Assembly: GCA_036374175.1 (NCBI GenBank)
Contig: DASUUH010000023.1
Coordinates: 1 to 34,513 of the forward strand
Length of the DNA: 34,513 bases
Reading direction: 5' to 3'
Origin: JASLBX01 sp036374175
GTDB taxonomy: Bacteria > Actinomycetota > Actinomycetes > Jiangellales > Jiangellaceae
Made by a program: the position numbers and the translations under genes. Shown here one piece after another: positions 1-7,065 of the stretch; within the stretch, counting starts at the first letter, position 1; each line of letters begins with the position of its first letter. The notes beneath the pieces were generated by a model. It saw nothing but the letters and a program-made list of their open reading frames with translations. It was not told the origin of the DNA and made no database searches.

Positions 1-1
1 C

Positions 2-400
2 AGCAACCTGGTCATGTACGACCGGCAGACCGAATCGTTGTGGCCGCAGCTGACCGGCCAGGCCGCCGTTGGTGTGATGACCGGGGTGCAACTGGAGTTC
101 GTCCCGGTGTTCCCGGTTGGGTGGGCCGCCTTCCGCGAGGCCCATCCGGACGGCTGGGTCCTGTCCCGAGACACCGGGTACTCCAGGGACTACGGCCGCA
201 ACCCGTACCTCGGATACGACACGGACCCGGGGCGGGATCCGCTGTTCGGTGCGCCGACCGACGATGAGCGACTGCTTCCGCTGGAGCGGGTCATCGCACT
301 CGAGGGTGGCGGCGAGACGGTTGCGGTTCTGCGCAGCCTCGTCGAGCAAGCCCGAGTGCTCACGGAGACGGTCGGTGGACAACCGCTTGTGCTGCTGTTC
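2..400 (+). pseudogene. DUF3179-family protein fragment, cut at both ends
   Basis: The frame is open from the window edge and reads in phase through SNLVMYDRQTESLWPQ. The stretch matches the DUF3179 pattern as I know it: MYDRQTESLW-Q, then LSRDTGYSRDYGRNPY at about residues 51-66, then LPLERVIALEGGGE. DUF3179 proteins are secreted or lipid-anchored and of unknown function, and normally continue about 100 residues past this point. Here family resemblance stops near base 400, after VGGQPLVLLF. The frame then runs on to a stop at 554-556 through sequence that is the antisense of a radical SAM gene. The gene is therefore 3'-truncated by a rearrangement. Its 5' part lies outside the window. Confidence 0.75.
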
Positions 401-727
401 ACCTCGATGATGCCGCGGCACGCGTGCTGCTTGTGCTCCGGGCAAAGTCCGCAGTCCCATGGGCAGCCGTCTCGCACTTTGGTCTGGGATGTGAGCGGGA
501 TGGTGCCCGGCTTGTTGAATCGGGCGCTATCCATGTACATCTGCGCGTCGCCGTAGACCAGTCCTCGAACCAACCGTGGTCACGGCACCGCTTCCGCAGG
601 TAGACCTTGTCGTCACGGATGTTGACCTGCGCGTCGACAACCGCCTTACACACTGGGCACACACCGACTTGGTGTACTCGACGAATACCTCGTCGCGGTC
701 TCGCTTGGTCGGCGGCTCATGCATAGC
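398..727 (-). pseudogene. Radical SAM protein (COG1964-like) N-terminal fragment with two frameshifts
   Basis: Reading the minus strand through three frames gives one continuous pattern. It starts MHEPPTKRDRDEVFVEYTKS (727 downward), continues CPVCKAVVDAQVNIRDDKVY (about 660-600), and ends LVYGDAQMY and CPWDCGLCPEHKQHAC (561-400). This is the zinc-knuckle-like N-terminus and the CPxxCGLCPEHKQH segment of the radical SAM group around COG1964, some of which are annotated as pterin methyltransferases. A 2-base TG insertion near 661-665 and a 1-base loss near 562 break the frame. Homology ends at IIEVN (about 398), before the CxxxCxxC radical SAM cluster site, so no active enzyme can be made. It meets the DUF3179 fragment tail to tail. 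Confidence 0.72.
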
Positions 728-988
728 CCCAGCATGACGAGAACCCCGCGCAATGTTCGTGAGCGCGGTCACCGAGCGGCGACCTATCTCGGGCTACCGC
801 AGGACGGGGCCAGCAGGAGGGTCACGCCGGTCGCGAGGAACAGCCCGGTAAAGAGTCACGGAATGTCGGAGAATTCTCCTTCGACCGGATGTTGCATTAA
901 TTCATTCGACACATTGCGCACATTGACCTTGGAAAGCTGCTCGACTGGGGTTGCAAGGTAAGTCCGATTGACGTACGGGGGAAACATT
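728..988. other. Gene-free stretch upstream of the DUF4397 gene
   Basis: I find no gene here. On the minus strand around 790-850 there is a short hydrophobic translation (LFTGLFLATGVTLLLAPSCG) without a clear start, too little to call. The stretch presumably holds the promoter of the DUF4397-sortase pair. A TTGACC hexamer lies near 924, but I cannot pair it with a convincing -10 box. Confidence 0.4.
868..879. promoter_or_regulatory. 12-bp perfect palindrome GGAGAATTCTCC
   Basis: GGAGAATTCTCC is self-complementary and lies about 110 bases before the DUF4397 start region, in an AT-richer patch. It could be an operator for the surface-protein operon. No adjacent regulator supports this, and short perfect palindromes also arise by chance. 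Confidence 0.3.
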
Positions 989-1006
989 ATGCGCCCAAAA
1001 GAATGA
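989..1006 (+). other. Five-codon leader ORF overlapping the DUF4397 start (or a broken gene start)
   Basis: ATG at 989 has a good ribosome binding site (GGGGGAAA just upstream) and reads M-R-P-K-E-stop. Its TGA (1004-1006) overlaps the ATG at 1003 as ATGA. If one A were added to the AAAA run at 997-1000, the frame would become MRPKRMIALALTMPLAMAVA, a textbook signal peptide with a basic n-region. So this is either a tiny coupled leader or the true gene start broken by one base, real or by sequencing error. Confidence 0.5.
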
Positions 1007-1809
1007 TCGCTTTGGCGCTCACTATGCCGCTTGCAATGGCGGTGGCGACCGGTACGGCCAGCGCGCAAGATGAGGCCACGGTCTCAGTGCTGCACGGCGT
1101 GCCTGATCTGACAGTGGATGTCTTCGCGAACGGCGAAGAACTGATTCCAGGCTTTGAGCCGGGCACCCTGACCGACCCGCTGACTCTTCCGGCGGGCAGC
1201 TACGACATCGAGATCTTCGCAGAAGGCGAAGGGCCAGATGGCGACCCGGCGATCGAGGCGGCCGGTGTCGAGGTGCCTGGCGGGGCGAACGCCACCATTG
1301 TGGCCCACCTGAGCGAGGGCGGTGACCCGACGGCCACTGTGTTCGTCAACGACGTATCCGAAGTTGCGGCCGGTGATGCCCGGGTGACGGCGCGCCACGT
1401 CGCGGCGGCGCCGGCGGTGGACGTGCGGGTCAACGAGACGCCTACGTTCGAGGGACTCACCAACCCGAACGAGGCAACCGCGGACGTGGCCGCCGGAACC
1501 ATCTCGGCCGATGTCGTCTTGGCCGGTAGCGACGACGTTGTGCTCGGTCCAGCAGACCTCAATCTGGCCGAGGGCACCAGCACGATCGTCTACGCCTGGG
1601 GCAGCGCCGAGGACGAGAACCTTGACCTGGCAGTGCAGACCATCGACGGACTGGGCGCCGCACCGAACGGAGTTCCCGCAGGAGAGGCCGGGCTGGCTGA
1701 TTCCAGTTCGACGGCTGGTCTGTGGATTCTCGGGCTGGCTGTGGCGCTATTCGCTGCCGCGGCAGCGGTCCTGGTCCGGAGGCGGACGACCATTGGAGCC
1801 CGCCACTGA
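1003..1809 (+). CDS. DUF4397 domain surface protein
   Basis: The 268-residue product has a hydrophobic N-terminus ending TASAQ, consistent with Sec export. Two DUF4397-type modules follow: the first begins VSVLHGVPDLTVDVFANGEE (residues about 28-47), the second ARVTARHVAAAPAVDVRVN (about 126-144). A C-terminal transmembrane helix (about 236-258) ends in VRRR. This tail resembles a cell-wall sorting signal, but I see no LPxTG-like pentapeptide before the helix, only GEAGLADSSSTAGLW. DUF4397 proteins are extracellular and of unknown role. In actinobacteria they often sit beside a class F sortase, as here. The start at 1003 lacks a basic n-region and its own Shine-Dalgarno, so true translation may begin at 989 (see that entry). 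Confidence 0.82.
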   Translation: MIALALTMPLAMAVATGTASAQDEATVSVLHGVPDLTVDVFANGEELIPGFEPGTLTDPLTLPAGSYDIEIFAEGEGPDGDPAIEAAGVEVPGGANATIVAHLSEGGDPTATVFVNDVSEVAAGDARVTARHVAAAPAVDVRVNETPTFEGLTNPNEATADVAAGTISADVVLAGSDDVVLGPADLNLAEGTSTIVYAWGSAEDENLDLAVQTIDGLGAAPNGVPAGEAGLADSSSTAGLWILGLAVALFAAAAAVLVRRRTTIGARH

Positions 1810-2483
1810 TCGGAGCAGGTCTCACGAGGAGTCGTTCCGGTTGGTCGATCCTGGCCACCGGAGCGCTCCTTGCGGTGCTCGCCGGGTGCGCGGGCGAGAC
1901 CCAGCCCGTTGCGGAGCTGTCCGCGCCGTCGCCGGCGACCACGAACCCGCAGTCTCCCGGCCCGGTCGCGACGATTGAGCTTGAGCTCACCGGCCCGGAG
2001 GTACCGCGGTCGCCGGCCACAGTTGCTCCCGCTGAACCGCCGGATGCGCCGGTGAGCATTGAGCTTTCCGCCGTGAACGTCAGCGCGGAGGTGGTGCCGG
2101 TGGGCATCGCCGACGACGGCCAAATGGAGTTGCCACCCCATCCGGACGTCATCGGGTGGTACCGCTTCGGTCCCACCACCGGGAGCGGAGCCGGCTCCAT
2201 TGTCATGGCGGGGCACGTGGACTCCCGTACGTACGGGCTGGGTCAGTTTGTCCGGCTCCACGAGTCGCAGGTGGGGGATGAAGTCCTCGTGCGGACCGAG
2301 TCGGGGTTGGGCCTGAGGTACACGGTCGTGGACGTGCTGAGCATGCCGAAAGCCGAGTTGCCGCTCGCGGATGTCTTCAGCCGCGAGGGAGATGAGCGGT
2401 TGCTGCTCATCACCTGCGGCGGTGAGTTCGACCGGCAGCAGGGCTACGCCGACAACATCATTGTCACCGCAGTCCCTGCTTGA
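1806..2483 (+). CDS. Class F sortase, predicted lipoprotein
   Basis: Sortase-fold transpeptidase likely acting at the outer face of the membrane. The core runs from SIELSAVNVSAEVVPVGIAD through MAGHVDS (catalytic His) to LLLITCGGEFD (catalytic Cys) and YADNIIVTAVPA. The N-terminus has a lipobox, LLAVLAGC. A catalytic Arg is not obvious where related proteins often show YRDN; here it is YADN. The only in-frame ATG is at 1722, 88 bases inside the DUF4397 gene, and would put 28 odd residues before the signal peptide. CTG at 1806 has GGAG at a 7-base spacing, overlaps the upstream stop as CTGA and yields a normal lipoprotein leader, so I place the start there. The pairing suggests the DUF4397 protein is its substrate. 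Confidence 0.82.
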   Translation: MIGAGLTRSRSGWSILATGALLAVLAGCAGETQPVAELSAPSPATTNPQSPGPVATIELELTGPEVPRSPATVAPAEPPDAPVSIELSAVNVSAEVVPVGIADDGQMELPPHPDVIGWYRFGPTTGSGAGSIVMAGHVDSRTYGLGQFVRLHESQVGDEVLVRTESGLGLRYTVVDVLSMPKAELPLADVFSREGDERLLLITCGGEFDRQQGYADNIIVTAVPA

Positions 2484-2700
2484 TCGCCTCATCCCCCACG
2501 CTCGCCCTGCCGATGCGGGGCGAAGGCGATGCCCGAATTGCACAACGGACAGTACGTGACGGTGACCGGGACCTCGTCGGTTCGGTCGTTCACGATCTCG
2601 TGCCACATTGCTCCTAACGGCCACCGCGACTACGAGCACCGGCGTCCGATGACGGTACTGAGTTCTTGTTCGCACAGCGCGAAGGGGTTACCGTACCGAG

Positions 2701-3372
2701 GTGACCGAACGTTCGGTAGATCCCCCCACCGCGCCAGCCGATACGGCGCTCCGGATCAGGCGGGCAGCGGTGCTGCTGTTCGCCCAGCGCGGTTACGCGG
2801 CGACGAGCATCAGAGACATCGCCAGGGCCGTCAACATGACCAACGCCGGCATCTACCACCACGTGACGAGCAAGGAAGCCCTTCTCGCCGACCTCATGCG
2901 GGTCGGCCACGTCAGGTTGATTGCGTCTTCTGATCAGTTGCTGGCCGGAATCGAACGTCCCGCCGAGCGGCTCGCCACCCTGATCACCTCTTTGACCGCC
3001 ATTCATGCGCTCAACCCGATGACGACCCGGGTGATGGACGGTGAGCTGCGATCACTCACACCCGGCTCCGCGGCCCACGGGGAGATCATCGAACTGCGTG
3101 ACGCGTATGAGGCCGAATGGCGACGCACAATCGCCGACGGTGTCTCGCGTGGTGCGTTCGACGTCGCCGACGAGCGGCTGGCTCGGCTGGCCCTCATGTC
3201 CATGTGCACCGGCACCAGCGAGTGGTACCGCCCCGACGGCGAGTCCTCGTTGGACCAAGTGTGTGCCCAGTTCGTCACCATCGGCCTGGCCGCAGTCAAT
3301 GCGACCGGGCCGGCTGGTGAGCCCCAGTTCGATCCCACCGTGCTACCGGTCTACCCGTGGGAGCCGCAATGA
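2701..3372 (+). CDS. TetR/AcrR-family transcriptional regulator
   Basis: This 223-residue protein has a classic TetR helix-turn-helix at about residues 18-64: RRAAVLLFAQRGYAATSIRD, then IARAVNMTNAGIYHHVTSKE. The ligand domain resembles the KstR2-like group that senses acyl-CoA esters, which fits the next two genes (acyl-CoA ligase and hydratase). The start is GTG at 2701. The stop overlaps the ligase start as ATGA (3369-3372), so the three genes form one operon. A perfect palindrome over the start codon (2704-2717) suggests autorepression. The likely role is repressor of this acyl-CoA operon, released by a CoA-thioester intermediate; that part is inference. Confidence 0.88.
   Translation: MTERSVDPPTAPADTALRIRRAAVLLFAQRGYAATSIRDIARAVNMTNAGIYHHVTSKEALLADLMRVGHVRLIASSDQLLAGIERPAERLATLITSLTAIHALNPMTTRVMDGELRSLTPGSAAHGEIIELRDAYEAEWRRTIADGVSRGAFDVADERLARLALMSMCTGTSEWYRPDGESSLDQVCAQFVTIGLAAVNATGPAGEPQFDPTVLPVYPWEPQ
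2704..2717. promoter_or_regulatory. Putative TetR operator overlapping the start codon
   Basis: ACCGAACGTTCGGT is a perfect 14-bp palindrome beginning at the third base after the GTG start of the TetR gene. Many TetR-family regulators of acyl-CoA genes bind inverted repeats of this ACCGAAC..GTTCGGT type near their own promoter. Its place over the translation start would block transcription of the whole operon if the message is leaderless or nearly so; no good Shine-Dalgarno is visible. Confidence 0.55.
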
Positions 3373-4823
3373 CCGTTCTCGAGTTGCTCCAGCGAGGCGT
3401 CGCCCAGTACGGCGGGCGCGAGTTTCTGCGCTTTCCTGCCGAGTCCCGGTCGCTCACCTTCGCAGAGGCGGACGAGCGAAGCGATCGTATGGCCCAGTCG
3501 CTCATCGATCGCGGCGTCCGGCCGGGCGACCGGGTGGCCGTAATGCTCGACAACGTTCCGGAATGGCCCTTGAGCTGGTTCGCCATCCTTAAAACCGGTG
3601 CAATCATCGTCCCAATCAATGTCCGCTACCGGGCGGCGGATCTGGACTTCGTGCTGACCGATTCCGGCGCGAGCGGGGTCATCACGTCACGCTCGTACGC
3701 CTCACTTGTCGAAGAGACCGGCGGGACCGTCTGGCCCGTCGACACCCTGGGCGACGCCGACCGGGCCACGGCTGTCACCGCGCGACCCAGCGACATCGCC
3801 AACTTCCAGTACACGTCCGGCACGACAGGCTTTCCCAAAGCGTGCATCCTCACCCATGAGTACTGGACCGACAACGCCCAGGTCATCGCCGACGGTGTCG
3901 GGCTGCGCGCCAACGACGTGATGAGCATCGCCCAGGCCTTCTCCTACCTGGACCCGCAGTGGGCAACTCTCATGTGCCTTGTTGGCGGCATTCCCGTCGT
4001 GGTGCTGCCCCGGTTCTCCGCGTCCGGCTTCTGGAAGTCGGTTCGCGAAGAGGGTGCGACTCTGACCTACGTGCTCGGCACGATGCCGCTCCTGCTCTAC
4101 AAGCAGCCACCCGATCCCCTCGACCGCGATCACCGCATGCGGCTGGTGCTCTGCTCCGGCATCCAGCCCGATCTCCACCAGGCCCTCGAGGATCGGTGGG
4201 GGGCGCTATGGCGCGAGTTGTACGGCTCGACCGAGAGCGGGCTCGACCTCATGGTTCCTGCCGCTGACACGGCGAGCGTCGGGACGGGCGCGCTCGGCCA
4301 ACCGCCGCCCGGCAAGGAGGTCAAGGTGCTCCCCGACACGGGCGAGATCGTGGTGCGCGGGCGGCCCATGATGAAGGGCTACTGGAATTATCCCGACGTC
4401 TTCGGCGACGGCTGGTACCACACCGGCGACCTCGGCGTCGTCGACGAACACGGCAATATTCACCATGCCGGGCGGCTGAAAGACATGGTCCGCCGTGGCG
4501 GTGAGAACATCTCGTGCGCCGAGGTGGAGCGTGTCCTCACCCAACATCCCGCCGTGCTGTCGGCCGCGCTCGTGCCGATTCCCGACGACCTGTGGGGCGA
4601 ACTGCCCAAGGCGTTCATCCAACTACAGCCGGGCCATCAGCCCATCAAGGACACCGCGCTGAGCATTGCCGATCACGCCCGCAATCGGCTGGCGAAGTTC
4701 AAGGTGCCTGAGTACATCGAGTTCGTCGACGGGTTCTCGCTCACCCCGTCGGCTCGTATCGAGAAGCACCAACTGCTTCAGCCCGAGCGGGACCAGCGCG
4801 CGAATTCCTGGAGGACAACATGA
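3369..4823 (+). CDS. AMP-dependent acyl-CoA synthetase/ligase (CaiC-like)
   Basis: The 484-residue adenylate-forming enzyme activates a carboxylic acid to acyl-AMP and then acyl-CoA. Visible motifs: P-loop YTSGTTGFPK (148-157), YGSTE (285-289), YHTGD (350-354) and hinge GRLKDMVRRGGENIS (368-382). At the C-terminal motif, where most relatives have a catalytic Lys (TPSGKI), this protein has TPSARIEK (459-466), with Arg at the usual Lys position. Some CaiC-like relatives vary here, so this may mark a subgroup rather than a dead enzyme. The start is ATG 3369, overlapping the TetR stop. The gene ends by overlapping the hydratase start (ATGA). The substrate is unknown; the context suggests catabolism of a carboxylate by a beta-oxidation-like route. 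Confidence 0.88.
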   Translation: MTVLELLQRGVAQYGGREFLRFPAESRSLTFAEADERSDRMAQSLIDRGVRPGDRVAVMLDNVPEWPLSWFAILKTGAIIVPINVRYRAADLDFVLTDSGASGVITSRSYASLVEETGGTVWPVDTLGDADRATAVTARPSDIANFQYTSGTTGFPKACILTHEYWTDNAQVIADGVGLRANDVMSIAQAFSYLDPQWATLMCLVGGIPVVVLPRFSASGFWKSVREEGATLTYVLGTMPLLLYKQPPDPLDRDHRMRLVLCSGIQPDLHQALEDRWGALWRELYGSTESGLDLMVPAADTASVGTGALGQPPPGKEVKVLPDTGEIVVRGRPMMKGYWNYPDVFGDGWYHTGDLGVVDEHGNIHHAGRLKDMVRRGGENISCAEVERVLTQHPAVLSAALVPIPDDLWGELPKAFIQLQPGHQPIKDTALSIADHARNRLAKFKVPEYIEFVDGFSLTPSARIEKHQLLQPERDQRANSWRTT

Positions 4824-5539
4824 TCGGCGTGACCGTATTCGACGAGGTCACCGTGGTGACGCTCCAGCGCCCCGACAAGCTCAACGCGCTCACGTCCGAC
4901 ATGCGTCGCCGGCTCGCCGCCGAGGTCCGCGCGTCGACGGCGCGTGGCATTGTCGTGACCGGCGCTGGGCGAGCGTTCTGTGCGGGCGAAGACCTTTACG
5001 AGGCCCGCAATCTGTCCCTGGTGGAGGAGGTAGAGACCTTCCATGACCTCACCAGGTCCGTGCTGGAGACTCGAGTGCCCGTCGTCGCGGCGATTAACGG
5101 CCTCGCCGTCGGCGGCGCCGCCGAGTGGACGCTCTGCTTCGACGCCCGCATCGGCACCCCCGCGGCCGAGTACTTCCTGCCGGAGAACGGCATTGGCCTC
5201 AGCATCTCCAACGCCTCAAGCTTCCTGTTGCCGCGCCTTGTAGGCGGACGGGCGTTGCGGATGGTGCTGGACCGGCCGCGGCTCAACGCCAAGCAAGCCT
5301 TGGCTGCCGGGCTGCTTGACGAGATCGTCGAGCCGGATACCTTGATCGACACCGCCATCGACCTGGTCCGGCGATGGACCGAACCGGGCACAGCGACGGC
5401 AGTGCACCTGGAGTTGCTGCGTCCGTCGCTGGACGAGGTCGAGCACGCCTTCGCCAGCGAAACCGAGGCTGCCAAGCAGGTTGAGGACAGCGGCATCGCC
5501 GCGCTCGGCATGGAACGCTTCGCCAATCGCAAGAACTGA
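4820..5539 (+). CDS. Enoyl-CoA hydratase/isomerase family protein
   Basis: A 239-residue crotonase-fold protein. The oxyanion-hole region is AFCAGEDL (about 52-59) and the core is INGLAVGGAAEWTLCFDARI (about 92-111), with a Glu at 102. FLPENGIGLSIS (119-130) carries the second acidic residue used by hydratases, so both catalytic positions seem present. It starts at ATG 4820 with GGAGG just upstream and overlaps the ligase stop. It probably hydrates or isomerises the CoA ester made by the upstream ligase. At 239 residues it is slightly shorter than typical hydratases (about 255-265), mainly at the N-terminus. Confidence 0.88.
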   Translation: MIGVTVFDEVTVVTLQRPDKLNALTSDMRRRLAAEVRASTARGIVVTGAGRAFCAGEDLYEARNLSLVEEVETFHDLTRSVLETRVPVVAAINGLAVGGAAEWTLCFDARIGTPAAEYFLPENGIGLSISNASSFLLPRLVGGRALRMVLDRPRLNAKQALAAGLLDEIVEPDTLIDTAIDLVRRWTEPGTATAVHLELLRPSLDEVEHAFASETEAAKQVEDSGIAALGMERFANRKN

Positions 5540-5551
5540 CGCCATGATTTG

Positions 5552-5610
5552 GACTTGTCCGGCCGAACGCCGGTCCCGCCACAGGTAGCAGGCCTGTCCG
5601 GCCGGACAAG
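5552..5610 (-). repeat. 59-nt hairpin element, copy L (3' of the Rrf2 gene)
   Basis: Read on the minus strand this element begins CTTGTCCGGCCGGACAGG and is 50/59 identical, without gaps, to copy R at 6924-6982 read on the plus strand. Within it, 5553-5565 and 5599-5611 form a perfect 13-bp inverted repeat, and 5595-5608 is itself a palindrome. It lies between the convergent ends of the hydratase gene and the Rrf2 gene, so it could act as a bidirectional terminator. The conserved loop (CTACCTGTGGCGG here, CCACCTGCGGCGG in copy R) suggests more than a plain stem. Confidence 0.75.
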
Positions 5611-5622
5611 TGGGGGCGACCG

Positions 5623-6081
5623 TCAGCGTTTCGGACCGGCCGGGGATCGTGTCCCGGACATGATCGTGTCCAATATGTCGGCGACTGTCCGGCGACCCAA
5701 CTGATCGGATATCGCCGCTTGAACATCGGCATAGACGTCTTCCAGCACGGGGGCGATGCCAGCTCCGACTGGGCACTCCTGGTTCGGCTGATGGGGGTGG
5801 AGACCGAATGGCCCGTCTTCCGCGAGTGCGGCGCTGATGTGCTGGAGGGTGATGGTCGCGGCCGGTCGACCCAGCGACCATCCGCTGCCGGGGCCGCGGC
5901 CCGCGACGTGGACCAGGCCAACCCGCCGCAGTGGAGCCAATACGCGCCTGATCTGTACGGGATGGTTGGCGAGGCTCGTAGCGATCTCGGCTGAGGTCAG
6001 CGAGGCACGACCGCGCCGGGATGCCAGTTCCAGCCAACACAGGGCATGCACGGCGGTCGTCAGTTGAGCGTTCTTGCTCAC
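5623..6081 (-). CDS. Rrf2-family transcriptional regulator
   Basis: The 152-residue product starts VSKNAQLTTAVHALCWLELA, typical of Rrf2 winged-helix regulators. SLTSAEIATSLANHPVQIRR is the recognition-helix region and LVHVAGRGPGSGWSLGRP the wing. I chose GTG 6081 because GGGAGGT sits 6-8 bases upstream; a longer frame from 6162 would run through the operator. Fe-S members (IscR, NsrR) carry three close cysteines in the C-terminal half. Here only one Cys lies in that region (NQECPVGAG), with another in the first helix, so a cluster is unlikely. It is divergent from the NIPSNAP-like gene and probably represses it through the palindrome at 6140-6160. Confidence 0.85.
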   Translation of the reverse strand: MSKNAQLTTAVHALCWLELASRRGRASLTSAEIATSLANHPVQIRRVLAPLRRVGLVHVAGRGPGSGWSLGRPAATITLQHISAALAEDGPFGLHPHQPNQECPVGAGIAPVLEDVYADVQAAISDQLGRRTVADILDTIMSGTRSPAGPKR

Positions 6082-6139
6082 GGCCGCACCTCCCGCCAAG
6101 GCCTCCCACAAGTTGTCGATGACCGACACCCATACTAAC

Positions 6140-6160
6140 GTGTAACAAGTTTTGCTACAC
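6140..6160. promoter_or_regulatory. Putative Rrf2 operator between divergent genes
   Basis: A 21-bp imperfect palindrome (half-sites GTGTAACAA and TTGCTACAC) with 8 of 10 base pairs symmetric around base 6150. It is in the only AT-rich stretch between the Rrf2 start (6081) and the NIPSNAP start (6177), ending 16 bases before the latter. Size and symmetry fit a dimeric Rrf2 site. Confidence 0.6.
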
Positions 6161-6176
6161 ATTCTGAGGCGGTGTC

Positions 6177-6986
6177 ATGGTGGACAAGGTCAACGGAGGC
6201 GGTCCGAGGTTCTCGGCTGCCGACGTCGTCGAGCTTCGTCAATACACGCTGCATCCCGGGACGCGGGACACACTCGTGCGGGTCTTCGAAGACCACTTCA
6301 TCGAGGGGCAAGAGCAAGTGGGCATCCGGATCGGTGGCATCTTTCTCGACGACAACGATCCGGACAAGTTCGTCTGGTTCCGCGGCTTCGCCGACCTTGA
6401 CCAGCGGCTCGATGCGCTCCAGCGTTTCTACTTCGGGCCGATCTGGGCCAAGCACCGCGACGTCGCCAACGGCACGATGATCGATAGCGACAACGTCCTC
6501 CTCTTGCGACCGACCGTTCCCGCGCACCGCACGGCAGAGCCCGCGCCGGCCGTTGATCGTCGACCCGGCGAGGAACGGGTCCACGTGTCGGTGTACACGT
6601 ACTCCGCCGACCTTGAGCTGGAGGCCTGGCTGAGCACCGATCTCCATCACATCCTGGAACGCGAGCTAGACGCGTCAGTGGCGACGTGGCGTTCCCACCC
6701 GGGGCCGAACCGATTCACCAGGCTGCCGGTCCGCGAGGACAACGTGTTCGTGTGGGCCGCTTCTTTCCCCGACCGAGATGCGCGAGAGCGCGCCCTCGAT
6801 CGACTGTATGCCTCCCCCCGATGGGCTGCTAAGGTCGCACCGATAATCGCCAGCCGCATTGTCGCTCAAGGCCTTGACTTGCGCCCAACCCGCCGTTCCC
6901 AGCACCCGCGTCCGGTAACTCAGCTTGTCCGGCCGGACAGGTCTCCCACCTGCGGCGGCACCACCGTTCAGCCGGACAGGTCTTAG
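6177..6986 (+). CDS. NIPSNAP-family protein
   Basis: The 269-residue protein has a NIPSNAP (dimeric alpha/beta barrel) domain at its N-terminus: VVELRQYTLHPGTRDTLVRV (about 16-35), then KFVWFRGFADLDQRL and KHRDVANGTMIDSDNVLLLR. The second half also looks barrel-like (RVHVSVYTYSADLELEAWL, NRFTRLPVREDNVFVWAASF) and ends naturally near LDLRPTRRSQ. The last 25 or so residues (LVRPDRSPTCGGTTVQPDRS at the end) are encoded by hairpin element R and are probably not part of the fold. Relatives are uncharacterised; they occur beside regulators and enzymes of small-molecule breakdown. The ATG at 6177 has only a weak ribosome site (GGCGG). Confidence 0.8.
   Translation: MVDKVNGGGPRFSAADVVELRQYTLHPGTRDTLVRVFEDHFIEGQEQVGIRIGGIFLDDNDPDKFVWFRGFADLDQRLDALQRFYFGPIWAKHRDVANGTMIDSDNVLLLRPTVPAHRTAEPAPAVDRRPGEERVHVSVYTYSADLELEAWLSTDLHHILERELDASVATWRSHPGPNRFTRLPVREDNVFVWAASFPDRDARERALDRLYASPRWAAKVAPIIASRIVAQGLDLRPTRRSQHPRPVTQLVRPDRSPTCGGTTVQPDRS
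6924..6982 (+). repeat. 59-nt hairpin element, copy R (3' of the NIPSNAP gene)
   Basis: It begins CTTGTCCGGCCGGACAGG, contains the 14-bp palindrome at 6926-6939, and ends with a partial inverted copy GCCGGACAGGTC. Compared with copy L read on the other strand it differs at 9 of 59 positions with no gaps. Both divergent transcripts (Rrf2 and NIPSNAP) thus end in the same element in the same orientation relative to the gene. In this copy the reading frame of the NIPSNAP gene runs through it and stops at 6984-6986. Confidence 0.75.
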
Positions 6987-7065
6987 GCCGTCACCACCGC
7001 CGGCACGCCGTGAAGCAGTAGCGCAATCTTGCCGTCGTCAACGGCTCTGCTCAATTACGGGCCAT

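Noticed and set aside
5552..6982. Rrf2-NIPSNAP pair as a composite transposon
   Set aside because: The flanking repeats are inverted and similar, but there is no transposase and no direct target duplication; a shared 3' element is equally likely. Kept only as an alternative.
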